From Candidatus Nanoanaerosalina halalkaliphila (GTDB taxonomy: Archaea; Nanohalarchaeota; Nanosalinia; Nanosalinales; Nanoanaerosalinaceae): a DNA stretch of 47,482 nt. Where the stretch lies: the NCBI GenBank assembly GCA_022729335.1, contig JALDAE010000003.1:1-47482 (forward strand), given 5' to 3'. Shown one piece after another: positions 17,301 to 25,407 of this stretch; positions within the stretch are counted from its first letter, which is position 1, and the number at the start of each line of letters is the position of its first letter. The position numbers and the translations under genes were made by a program. The notes beneath the pieces are model-generated. The model saw only the letters and a list, made by a program, of their open reading frames with translations. It was not told the origin of the DNA and made no database searches.

Positions 17301-19614
17301 TTAATTCGGATTCTCCGTCTTCAAATACTATTGAAACATTGTTGTCCTCTTCGAATCCTTGTAGATCTCCTGTAGTTACCTCGAGCAGGTAATCTGTTTC
17401 GGAATCATAGACCTCTCCTGTTATATCCGTTGCGTTCTCCGCCTCTATCTCGAGAGGTTGATCCACGTCGATTGATACATCTTTAACGTCAAAGTTTTCC
17501 AGTACCTGTTCGACCGTTACAAAGAAGTACCTCTCTATATCTCCGTGTTCTGCTTTCAGCTCTGTTTCCTGGCCCTTCAGTTCTTCAGGAGCATCGATTT
17601 CAAGATCAACGTATTCTGCCCTGCCTTCTTCACTGAAGTCGACGTTTATAGCTCTGTCGTTTTCGTGTCCTTCAAGGTCGTCTGTCGAGAACTCTATGTA
17701 TGAAGTCTCAGAGAAGTTCTCGCCTGCCATGTCTTTTGCATCTGTCAGATTCACGTAAAGGTTTTCTCCCTGCATGATTGTTGAGTCCTCGACTTCGAAA
17801 TCCTCAAGGACCTGTTCAACAGTTAATTCGAATGTGTCGTTTGCATCGTGCACATCGTTCTCGGCCTCGACATCGATATCCCTGACCTGGCCGGAAAGAC
17901 CCGTGGTATCTTTTCTCACTGATTCATCCAACGCCTCTCCTGCTTCTCCGTTATCCTCGGAAAAGTCAACCTGGTTAAGTGTGGTGTCGGATTCAAAGCC
18001 CTCGAGTTCAGAAGTCATAACTTTCATGTCGACCTTTCCCTCAAAATTCTCTCCTTCAAGATCTGTTGCATTTGAAAAGTCTATTCTCAGTTCGTCTCCC
18101 TGTTCTATAGAGAGGTCTTCAACTGAAAAGTCATCGAGTATCTCCGAAGGATGTTTGGCCACAGACACTTCAAAGTTTTCTGTTATCTCATCGATGGTTG
18201 CTTCAAGCATGTAATCCCCATCAACCAGGTTTTCTGTCTCGTTCAGGACCTCTACCTCGGCTTCTCCGTTTTCAAGAACGACATCTTCTAACTTGGTAGG
18301 TTCATCGTATCCTTCAATATCCTGTGTTGTGATTTCGATGTCCACCGATCCGTTGTAAACCAGTCCTGCCTTGTCCATCGCATCTTTTATTTCGATTTCG
18401 AACGGTTCTCCTCTTGCAAACTCGGATTCTTCAACACTGAAACTATCCAGGACCTGTTCAACAGTCACGTAATCCACTTGGTGATCTGCACTTGTTGCAA
18501 CAATAACGTAAAAGTCTCCGGTCTCGGGATAATCTCCGGAGTCAAACTCGAAGCTTTCCCAACCGGTCTCATCTCCTTCAAAATCAACCTCTCGATACTC
18601 TTCCTTTATTACTTCATTCCCGTTGATATCCAGCACCCTGAAATTAACATAATCTGTCATACTTCCTCCTGCAGTGTTCTGCAGTTCAGCCTGGATATCT
18701 ACTTCTTCTCCCTGCTCGTACTCTGAAGGAGCATTGAAATCGATTATTTCTAGCCATCCTTTTTCGAAATCAGCGACATAGTTGAAATCTTCCGATGTAT
18801 CCACATAGTAACCTTTTCCAGGTCTCATCGAATCCGCAGGTACAAATTCATTGCCGTCAAGCTCAAGTATCTGTTCAACATGTTCCAGTCCTGCCGCAAC
18901 AGGGGTTTCCTCTATGGACATATAGTAGTGCCCAACAAGGTTCCATCTGTCCTTATCCATCGAGACACCTGAAGGATACATGGCCTCGTCGGCCTGAACA
19001 ACATCAGCCGAGAAAACACCATCATCAGATGCGAACATGACATAACCTTTTCCACCTTCTACTGACTGAAGATCCGATTGATGTCCTTCCGCTGTACTGT
19101 AACTTTTCCACTGGCCGTCCTCATAACTCCAGAGGGATTCAACGTTTTCAGCATCTTCCAGAAGTTCTCCCGGATCGTATGTTCCCTGTTTGCTGGGGAA
19201 AGAAACAAGGTTCATGCCTTCATCGTACTCGAAGACAGGAGCCAGGTTGGCAAGTTCTTCAGATTTGTCCCAGGAAGTTGATCCCGTGATCTTTAACCGG
19301 GTGGCATCACCTACTCCTGAATCATATGATAAGTTCACTGTCTCTTCATCGTCTTCATCTAAATCTATTTCGATCGAGTCTTGTTTTTCTCCAAATACAT
19401 GTAATTCAACGGTATCAGTACCCTCATCTCCAGAGTTATAAACTGTTAATTCAACTTCTAATATCTCTCCTTCAGCAACATCATCATCTAAAGGATTAAC
19501 ATCCTCTATGTCGAACTGGGCAGATATTCCTACTCCAGTCAGAAACATTATTATTGTGAAAGTTGTAAGAAGTTTCAATAATTTCGTACTTTTAGGATTA
19601 GTAATTTTTTGCAT
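14302..19614 (-). CDS. Giant secreted Ig-like repeat surface protein/adhesin (about 1770 aa)
   Basis: ORF track starts at 19734, but the ATG at 19614 gives MQKITNPKSTKLLKLLTTFTIIMFLTGVGISA, a proper signal peptide, and the upstream DNA carries a TATA box and G-rich SD-like element. Many invasin/Big_1-like modules with TAGE...DEFGNLVDGVEVEVEA. Confidence 0.85.
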   Translation of the reverse strand: MQKITNPKSTKLLKLLTTFTIIMFLTGVGISAQFDIEDVNPLDDDVAEGEILEVELTVYNSGDEGTDTVELHVFGEKQDSIEIDLDEDDEETVNLSYDSGVGDATRLKITGSTSWDKSEELANLAPVFEYDEGMNLVSFPSKQGTYDPGELLEDAENVESLWSYEDGQWKSYSTAEGHQSDLQSVEGGKGYVMFASDDGVFSADVVQADEAMYPSGVSMDKDRWNLVGHYYMSIEETPVAAGLEHVEQILELDGNEFVPADSMRPGKGYYVDTSEDFNYVADFEKGWLEIIDFNAPSEYEQGEEVDIQAELQNTAGGSMTDYVNFRVLDINGNEVIKEEYREVDFEGDETGWESFEFDSGDYPETGDFYVIVATSADHQVDYVTVEQVLDSFSVEESEFARGEPFEIEIKDAMDKAGLVYNGSVDIEITTQDIEGYDEPTKLEDVVLENGEAEVEVLNETENLVDGDYMLEATIDEITENFEVSVAKHPSEILDDFSVEDLSIEQGDELRIDFSNATDLEGENFEGKVDMKVMTSELEGFESDTTLNQVDFSEDNGEAGEALDESVRKDTTGLSGQVRDIDVEAENDVHDANDTFELTVEQVLEDFEVEDSTIMQGENLYVNLTDAKDMAGENFSETSYIEFSTDDLEGHENDRAINVDFSEEGRAEYVDLEIDAPEELKGQETELKAEHGDIERYFFVTVEQVLENFDVKDVSIDVDQPLEIEAENATDITGEVYDSETDYLLEVTTGDLQGFEEDNNVSIVFEDGESELKELMNDTETDYLSAQVESLTGEIKSDRVLEGHVETDFEVNITAGTPEDISVEPEHDSATADGEETLEYTVEVTDVAGNPVSDVEVEIDDNGTDVSYDETIETGEDGEAVLQASSTVSQQNVEFDFEEQINDNYVNATGTFEPGTPNSIKVQKEPDGTQTAGEVITGEPDVLVTDEHDNPVPEVEVQVEAGWDGGPITDGNTTVETDEKGISIFDDLVIENAGRHLLYFFNDEYDIGDSSGQDKAHKASTSTFEVKPNEGFEVNIESQPVDTSVGEFLEGEDDHPVASVSDRYGNLVPNVTVNVTAEKEGLEHEFEAGTVSRKTEGEGIAEDEMDGKAEFDDLNITEMGDYKLNFSIFEEEENTERDHTVESQEFEITPGEPAEFEIEDIEDKTAGENFEIDISAYDRFGNLATGFDETAELEDHTGTIDPEETGEFTEGEWTGEVNMTEAVDANNITVYLEEDEDVNGTSNDFEVSHADPEVFEFTEVEDQTAGEEFEVSVFALDEFDNNATSYEGEADISSEKVDIEEPGELEFTEGTWEGHVNITDDEEEVVLVAEDTDEDPDVYGESNEFNVDTNLATVVDVYRNPEDTVAGEYIENQPAAEVNDSFDNRVDGVEVTVEAGEGDGDIETGETVVDTEEGIASFEDLVIEKADRYRLKFSIDEADDEVGREDTETTASFDVVPADADDFEVNFDSDEIDAGETPEIYVNNTEDEFGNNVNNTREGEVEVKDEDDTVVYNNDSAVFEFDEGDAVYTPDKSFETSGEYTAEVKVDDETRDGEFEVRPIDADSVGILTEPEDSTAGEEIQGPPEVNTTDEFGNLVDGVEVEVEAIDGSGELTDGSTTSVDTDGGTATFDDLVIEEADTYELEFSINEGHENVSDSVDETSETFEVNPAELNSYETEADDIEAGDHLEIEITDGEDEFVNSVNYEYDGSSVVIQNDTEHEVYRNDSAVFDFDQGETDYLTDENITDSGDHDVTVNISGIEETEGFDVGGDD
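17190..18475 (-). repeat. Four tandem protein repeats of about 102-112 aa (VEQVLxxFxVE module) within the giant surface protein
   Basis: VEQVLDSFSVEESE, PSEILDDFSVEDLS, VEQVLEDFEVEDST, VEQVLENFDVKDVS recur at about 305-335 bp spacing, each followed by a T(G/Q/S/D)(D/E)(L/I)(E/Q)G element. Confidence 0.75.
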
Positions 19615-19661
19615 TTTTGGGCCCCCCGGGACATACCTGAACCTAACAAGATCAAGTATCG

Positions 19662-19675
19662 TTATTGTACAATAA
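19662..19675. promoter_or_regulatory. 14-bp perfect palindrome TTATTGTACAATAA just downstream of the TATA box of the giant surface gene
   Basis: Sequence equals its reverse complement; TATA-like agtttttaaatac (reverse strand) lies at about 19686-19700. Confidence 0.5.
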
Positions 19676-19774
19676 TAAAACAACAAGTATTTAAAAACTA
19701 TCGGAGAGAGCCTGTAACTACAATTTAGTAACAAATACTGATTTAGTTTTTCAAGAACCGAAAAAGATGTTCAG

Positions 19775-19847
19775 CGCCGGGGGCAGGGCTCGAACCTGCG
19801 ACCACCGCGTTAACAGCGCGGCGCTCTACCTACTAAGCTACCCCGGC
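19775..19847 (-). tRNA. tRNA-Asn (anticodon GTT)
   Basis: Reverse complement GCCGGGG-TA-GCTTAGTAGGTAGAGC-G-CCGCG-CTGTTAA-CGCGG-TGGTC-GCAGG-TTCGAGC-CCTGC-CCCCGGC-G; cloverleaf, discriminator G. Confidence 0.93.
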
Positions 19848-19907
19848 ACGTACCAAAAAAAGACACAGTTTACATTTATAAATCTGATTTTTTCTTTTGA
19901 AAAACCT

Positions 19908-20690
19908 TCAGAGTCCTTCCCTGCGACCGACAAGAAACTCCTTCAAACATTCGGGTGAGATGCTTTCCAGGAAAGCATAAAAACTGGATGAAAAAGGCAC
20001 CCTGTAAACCCTATCTGGATTAACGTCAGTGACGGCCTTTAAAACAGTATTGCCAGCTTTATCCGGGCTTATTCCTCCCATATCTTCTATCTGATCGAGT
20101 TTACGCCTGTAAACATCTTCGAAATCGCTATCCTCCAGATAATCATTGATACCTCTAACGCCCTCCTCATTGAACCCTGTTGAAACCTCGCCAGGCTCCA
20201 CAAGTACAACATCAACATCAAAACCTCTCAGCTCTACTCTTAAACTCTGCGTCAATCCTCTCAGAGCATACTTTGAGCTACAGTAACCCGACATAAAGGG
20301 AAGAGGTAAAAAACCTGCTACAGAGCCTACATTAACTATTCTGCCATCATTATCTTTCAAAAAATCCATGGAATGTCTTATGATGTTGGCGGCTCCAAAA
20401 ACATTGGTCTCAAAGTGTCTTTCAAAGGACTCTGAATCCATGTCCTCCAGGGCTCCCTGTTTCTGGAAACCGGCGTTGTTGACAACTACGTCAAACTCTC
20501 TTTCGGACAAAAACTTTTCCACATCATCTTCCCGCCTCACGTCCAAGACAAAAGTTTCGATACCTCTTGGAACCTCCTCCAAACCTTCCTCATCGATATC
20601 GACAACAGTAACACTGTGTCCTTCTTCCTCCAGTTTTTTCGCCGTTGACCGGCCTATGCCGTGTGCGCCCCCGGTTACGAGTACATCCAT
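19908..20690 (-). CDS. Short-chain dehydrogenase/reductase
   Basis: VTGGAHGIGRSTAKKL, VNNAG, NVGSVAG, SGYCSSKYALRG (YxxxK). Confidence 0.9.
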   Translation of the reverse strand: MDVLVTGGAHGIGRSTAKKLEEEGHSVTVVDIDEEGLEEVPRGIETFVLDVRREDDVEKFLSEREFDVVVNNAGFQKQGALEDMDSESFERHFETNVFGAANIIRHSMDFLKDNDGRIVNVGSVAGFLPLPFMSGYCSSKYALRGLTQSLRVELRGFDVDVVLVEPGEVSTGFNEEGVRGINDYLEDSDFEDVYRRKLDQIEDMGGISPDKAGNTVLKAVTDVNPDRVYRVPFSSSFYAFLESISPECLKEFLVGRREGL

Positions 20691-20792
20691 GGAAAAAAAT
20701 TACAGACCTATATTTAAATACGGCCTTCCAAATCAGAAAACACTATATAATAGCCACCTATTAAAAAGGTTTGTCCGGAAAATAGTAACGTC

Positions 20793-22583
20793 ATGGATGA
20801 CGAGGACAAAACCCTCAGCGAGCAGGCCGATAGGATTGAAAGCCCCATAAAGAAGCTGCTTGTCTACTCGATGAAGTACAAGAAAAAAGCATTCATAGGT
20901 TTCTTAGCCGCTTTGATATCCGTTGTTTTTGATCTTATGCCTCCTTACATTGTTTCGTTGGCCATAGACCATGCTATAGCCCCTGGAGATACCCAACTGC
21001 TTTACACTCTTGGAGCTTCACTGGTGATTGTCTACGCTATCAGATCGGTTGCAGACTATGTACAGAACAACTACCTTTTCAAGTTCACCCAGGACACGGT
21101 ATACAGGCTCAGAGTCGAAACCTACCAGCACCTGCAGAAGTTATCTCTGGGTTTTTTCAACAGGAACACTACTGGAAAGATGATGTCAAAGCTCTCGAAC
21201 GACACGAACAGGCTCGAAAGATTTCTGTCGCACACACTCAGAGACATATTCAGAAACGTGATAATGTTTGTATTGATAGGGGCCATACTTTTCTGGATGA
21301 ACTGGAGGCTTGCATTGATAGCTTTCTGGCCAATACCTGTCATAGGGTTCATGACATACAAGTTTGCCCACAGGATCAGGCCAAAGTGGGATCAGGTACG
21401 AAAATCCGTAAGTGACGTTAATTCAAAGCTAGATGAAAACATATCAGGCATAACGGTCATAAAGGGATTCACAAGAGAGGGACACGAGCAGAAAAACGTT
21501 GAGGATGTGAGCGACAAGTACAGGACCACCAACAAGGAATCGATCGACATGTGGACCAAGTTCTTCCCTGTTCTATCCTTCATAATATCTCTTGGATCAG
21601 TGATGATAATCTTTTTCGGAGGTCAGCAGGTTATAGAAGGAACTATATCGCTTGGTATCCTGGTGGCGTTCAACGGATACATCTGGAAGTTCTACACACC
21701 TGCAAAAATGCTTGGATGGCTGAGCAACTCGTACCAGAGATCAGCGGCATCCGCGGCAAGAGTATTTGGCGTGCTGGAGGAACCGATCGATATAAAGGAC
21801 GAGGGAACAGTGGAGCTGGAAGAAGTCAAAGGAGAAATAAAATTCAACGACATAAGCTTCAAGTACGAACCCGAAGAAGAGTCAAAAGCCCTCAAAAACA
21901 TAAACATAACCATAAACTCGATGGAAAACGTGGCGCTTGTGGGAGAAAGCGGTTCAGGAAAGAGCACACTTACGAAGCTATTGATGAGATTCTACGACCC
22001 TGACCAGGGAAACATAACCATCGACGGACACGACATCAGAGACATAAAACTTGGAGATCTGAGAAAATCAATAAGCATAGTCTCACAGGACACCTTCCTT
22101 TTCAACGACACGGTGGAGAAAAACATAGGATACGGAAATCCCGAAGCAACAGAGGAAGAAATAAAAGAGGCAGCAAAGCTAGCTGCAGCCGACGGATTCA
22201 TACAAAAATTGGAGAACGGTTACGACACAATTGTAGGAGAAGACGGTGTCAAACTCAGTGGAGGTCAGAAACAGAGGATATCAATAGCCAGGGCGATACT
22301 CAAGGATGCACCCATCCTTGTTCTTGACGAGGCCACAAGCAACGTGGATGCCATCACCGAGCTAAAAATACAGGAAGCGATCGAAAACCTCATAGAAAAC
22401 AGAACTTCATTGATAATCGCCCATGATCTAAGTACAGCAAGAATAGCTGACAAGATAATAGCTCTAAAAGACGGCGAGATCAAAGAATCCGGAACGCACC
22501 AGGAACTTCTGGACAGACAGGGTTATTACCACAAGCTTTGGCAGATACAGACAAAGCAGACCGATAACCTGTTCCAGCATTAA
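20793..22583 (+). CDS. ABC exporter half-transporter (fused TMD-NBD)
   Basis: Six-TM N-terminus; ALVGESGSGKSTL, VKLSGGQKQRISIARAIL, ILVLDEATSNVD. Confidence 0.93.
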   Translation: MDDEDKTLSEQADRIESPIKKLLVYSMKYKKKAFIGFLAALISVVFDLMPPYIVSLAIDHAIAPGDTQLLYTLGASLVIVYAIRSVADYVQNNYLFKFTQDTVYRLRVETYQHLQKLSLGFFNRNTTGKMMSKLSNDTNRLERFLSHTLRDIFRNVIMFVLIGAILFWMNWRLALIAFWPIPVIGFMTYKFAHRIRPKWDQVRKSVSDVNSKLDENISGITVIKGFTREGHEQKNVEDVSDKYRTTNKESIDMWTKFFPVLSFIISLGSVMIIFFGGQQVIEGTISLGILVAFNGYIWKFYTPAKMLGWLSNSYQRSAASAARVFGVLEEPIDIKDEGTVELEEVKGEIKFNDISFKYEPEEESKALKNINITINSMENVALVGESGSGKSTLTKLLMRFYDPDQGNITIDGHDIRDIKLGDLRKSISIVSQDTFLFNDTVEKNIGYGNPEATEEEIKEAAKLAAADGFIQKLENGYDTIVGEDGVKLSGGQKQRISIARAILKDAPILVLDEATSNVDAITELKIQEAIENLIENRTSLIIAHDLSTARIADKIIALKDGEIKESGTHQELLDRQGYYHKLWQIQTKQTDNLFQH

Positions 22584-22594
22584 GAACTGTATAC

Positions 22595-22616
22595 TGGGAA
22601 AACCCACCTTTTATTT
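22595..22616 (+). terminator. Candidate terminator hairpin TGGG-AAAA-CCCA followed by ccttttattt
   Basis: 4-bp stem at 22595-22606 then T-rich tract, 12 nt after the ABC exporter stop. Confidence 0.4.
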
Positions 22617-22646
22617 ACATACAGACCAACTTTTTTCTGTGATAAC

Positions 22647-23069
22647 ATGGAAGAAAAAGAAAAGATAGGTTACCACAAGGGAGCTCTTGAATCACTCATT
22701 AACGAAAGAAACGAGCTTGGCAGGCTTTTACAGATAGTTGACTCTTTGATAGAGAAGCATGCAAAGGCTCTGAAAGAGGAAGGTATAAACATAGAGAAAT
22801 ACATAGACGAAATTTCTGAACAGGCGAATCAAAAACAACAGGAAAACACACAGGCTGCCGGCAAGGAGAAAAAAGAGAGGAAAAGGAGAAAGGAATCTGG
22901 AAGAAAGAGAAAAAGGAATCCTGAGAAAGCCAGGAAAAAAAGAAAGAAGAAAAGAGAGAAGAGGAAGAAAAGGAGAAAGGAAAGAAGGAACAAAAGAGAT
23001 TCAAGAAGACAAGGTCAGGAGAACGAATCAGATGACGAAGTAGAGATAGAGGGCTGGCTGGAGGACTAG
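22647..23069 (+). CDS. Protein with helical N-terminus and extremely Lys/Arg-rich tail, unknown function
   Basis: 140 aa; tail KEKKERKRRKESGRKRKRNPEKARKKRKKKREKRKKRRKERRNKRDSRR. Confidence 0.65.
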   Translation: MEEKEKIGYHKGALESLINERNELGRLLQIVDSLIEKHAKALKEEGINIEKYIDEISEQANQKQQENTQAAGKEKKERKRRKESGRKRKRNPEKARKKRKKKREKRKKRRKERRNKRDSRRQGQENESDDEVEIEGWLED

Positions 23070-23698
23070 GTCATATACTTCTCCTCCCACCTTCTGATAT
23101 CCTCCTCGGATATCTCGAACTCTTCCTTCTCCTCAACATCTTTTCCTCCCTCTGATTTTCTGTAGAAACCTCCAATTACACCTCCAAAGCCTAAACCAAA
23201 CAGATGAGCCTCGTAAGCCACACCAGCATCCCCTCCCATAGCAAGGAAATTGGTCAGTATCCACATAACACCGACAAGCCACATGGGAAGAGGAGCTCCC
23301 CAAAAAATACCTATCTTGTTAGGCTTCAAAACAGCCAGGAACGCAATTATACCCGAAACAGCACCAGAAACTCCCAGGACAAGGGACTCAGGGTAAAAGT
23401 AAAACGCCGAAAGGTTTGCAAAAAGACCTGCACAGAGAAAGAATATCAGGAAATCTTTTGAACCCATGTAGTGCTCAAGAACGGTTCCAAAAATCGCCAG
23501 GAAGAAAAGGTTGTTTATTATATGCATGTAATCCGTGGTTGAGTGAATGAAGAAAGAAGTGACCATGGTCCAGAAGTTATTGGGGAACTCTGCCGCTCTA
23601 AATGCAAGCAAAGAGGTTATTTCTGGTGCTATTAGCTGCACCATATATATGAAGACCATCAAGGCACTTAACTTGAGTGCGAAATACTTGTTTTTCAT
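23066..23698 (-). CDS. Rhomboid family intramembrane serine protease
   Basis: LVLGVSGAVSGIIAFLA (GxSG) and AYEAHLFGLGFGGVIGG (catalytic His), multi-TM. Confidence 0.9.
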   Translation of the reverse strand: MKNKYFALKLSALMVFIYMVQLIAPEITSLLAFRAAEFPNNFWTMVTSFFIHSTTDYMHIINNLFFLAIFGTVLEHYMGSKDFLIFFLCAGLFANLSAFYFYPESLVLGVSGAVSGIIAFLAVLKPNKIGIFWGAPLPMWLVGVMWILTNFLAMGGDAGVAYEAHLFGLGFGGVIGGFYRKSEGGKDVEEKEEFEISEEDIRRWEEKYMT

Positions 23699-25293
23699 TC
23701 CAGAGACTCCAGTATTGAGGCCACCCTGTCTTCTCCAACTCCCATGATGAAGTTTGAAAGCCTGGGGCCTTTCTCCCTGTCAAGCAAACACCTGTAGGCC
23801 GCTGTGAAGAATTCGCCGGTCGAAACCTCGGACTCGTCTTTTACATCGAAAAGCTCCGTATCCAGTTCAGAACTGTCCTCGAACTCTTTTTCCCTTAGAA
23901 TTTCGGCTATCTTCAGCATCGCATCTCTTTCTTCTTCAGAAATTGAATTTTTAACTTCCTCAGGTATTTCATCGTGTAATTCGTAGACGTATTTCTCCGG
24001 AGCATACTTTCTTGCCCACTTGAAGGCTTTCTCCATCCTTTCAAGTATCAGATCTTTTTGTTCTTCCGAAAGGTTTTCCGATATATGTCCTGTTTTTTTC
24101 AGGGATTCAATACAGCTCTCATCCCACTCATCCCTTGATCTTGTCTGCGTAAGAAGGGAAAGGTGGTCGAAAGGCGGTCTCTCAGGTTGTTCATCAGGTA
24201 TATCGACCATTGCAAGTTCGTAAACTCTTTTCAGATGCTCCCTGTTTTTCTCGTCCTCCTCTTTCTCGGGGTTAAAGTAAACATCCTCTATCCTGTCGAA
24301 CTTCGAGTACCGCTGAATAACGTTCTCCTTGAAAGGTATCACAAACTCCTTGTTTGGTTTGGTCTCCGTGAACAGAAACCTGATCATTTCAGGTGTGTAA
24401 ATTTCCTTGAGATCGTCAACCGTGAATATGTTTTCTCCACTGCTGCTCGAAATCTTCTTTCCGGAAGAGGTTGTCACAAAATCGTACATCTGGTATACAG
24501 GCGGTTCCTCCCCGTAAATCTCCTTAACTATCTCCTTACCCGTGGTCCTTGATCCGCCCTCGACGGAGTGCTCCTTGCCTCCCGGTTCAAAAGAGACCTG
24601 TTCGTAAAACCACCTCATAGGCCAGTCAACTCTCCATGGAGGCTTGACAGAGTCATTCTTTTTGAAATTTATTTTTTCCTCGTTACCACAGTTGTTACAT
24701 CTATATTTTACACCGTACTGGCCGTTGTAATCAAGTATCTCGGTGAAATCTTTTTCGCATTCTCTACAGTAAACCCTAAGAGGCATCCAGTTTTCTTCCA
24801 GGGGTTCTTCCCTGTACCGGTCAAGTATCTCTTTTATTTCCTCGCGGTTATTCATGGCCTTCTTTATCAGATCGGCGTATTCGGAGTTTTCAAACATCTC
24901 CGACTGCCTGATGAACTCTATGTCGAGATGAAGGTCTTCGACAGATTCTTCAAACTTTTTTTCAAAATGTTCTGCATAGGAATCGTGGCATTCCCATGGA
25001 TCAGGAACTTTCGAAAGAGGCAGTCCGATGTACTCCTCGAATTCATCCGGCACATTATCAGGGACCTTTCTGAACCTGTCGTAGTCATCCCATGAATAGA
25101 TAAACCTGGAATCTTCACCTCTGCTTTCCAGAGACTTGACAACAAAATCAACTGTCAGAACTTCTCTCAGGTGTCCTCCGTGAACAAGACCTGATGGAGA
25201 AACTCCTGCAGCACATGTATGGGTTTCTCTTTCTTCAAATTTTTTCGATACTCCGAATGCTATCTGATCCGACCAGAAAATTGGCTGCTCCAT
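23695..25293 (-). CDS. lysS: Class I lysyl-tRNA synthetase
   Basis: AAGVSPSGLVHGGHLREVL (HIGH-like), CxxC zinc motifs, TSSGKKISSSSG (KMSKS-like). Confidence 0.92.
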   Translation of the reverse strand: MEQPIFWSDQIAFGVSKKFEERETHTCAAGVSPSGLVHGGHLREVLTVDFVVKSLESRGEDSRFIYSWDDYDRFRKVPDNVPDEFEEYIGLPLSKVPDPWECHDSYAEHFEKKFEESVEDLHLDIEFIRQSEMFENSEYADLIKKAMNNREEIKEILDRYREEPLEENWMPLRVYCRECEKDFTEILDYNGQYGVKYRCNNCGNEEKINFKKNDSVKPPWRVDWPMRWFYEQVSFEPGGKEHSVEGGSRTTGKEIVKEIYGEEPPVYQMYDFVTTSSGKKISSSSGENIFTVDDLKEIYTPEMIRFLFTETKPNKEFVIPFKENVIQRYSKFDRIEDVYFNPEKEEDEKNREHLKRVYELAMVDIPDEQPERPPFDHLSLLTQTRSRDEWDESCIESLKKTGHISENLSEEQKDLILERMEKAFKWARKYAPEKYVYELHDEIPEEVKNSISEEERDAMLKIAEILREKEFEDSSELDTELFDVKDESEVSTGEFFTAAYRCLLDREKGPRLSNFIMGVGEDRVASILESLE

Positions 25294-25407
25294 GAAATTT
25301 CCATTGTAGTCAAACAGTTAAAAACTTTAAATAAGGAAAAATTGGTTTTAAATTCCTTAATCCTTATGAAACACCTTTTTATACCTTAGAAAAACAAGAA
25401 AAGATAG

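Noticed and set aside
17190-18475. Nucleotide-level tandem duplication in the giant gene
   Set aside because: Repeat similarity is mainly at protein level with diverged codons; only short identical stretches (e.g. acctgttcaacagt) remain, so not a recent DNA duplication or assembly collapse signal.
19619-19630. GGGCCCCCCGGG block as a possible assembly/cloning artefact (resembles restriction-site polylinker sequence)
   Set aside because: Flanking sequence is continuous with promoter and signal peptide in the expected arrangement and no adapter is visible; cannot be fully excluded without reads.
20368-20850. 160-aa Ser-rich + strand ORF overlapping the SDR gene and its promoter region
   Set aside because: Covers the SDR coding sequence in antisense and the divergent TATA boxes; no domain.
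21551-22003. 150-aa + strand ORF overlapping the ABC exporter in another frame
   Set aside because: Out of frame within a strongly supported ABC exporter.
24568-25095. 175-aa + strand ORF antisense to lysS
   Set aside because: lysS sense frame is unambiguous; the antisense ORF lacks promoter/SD and has shadow-ORF composition.
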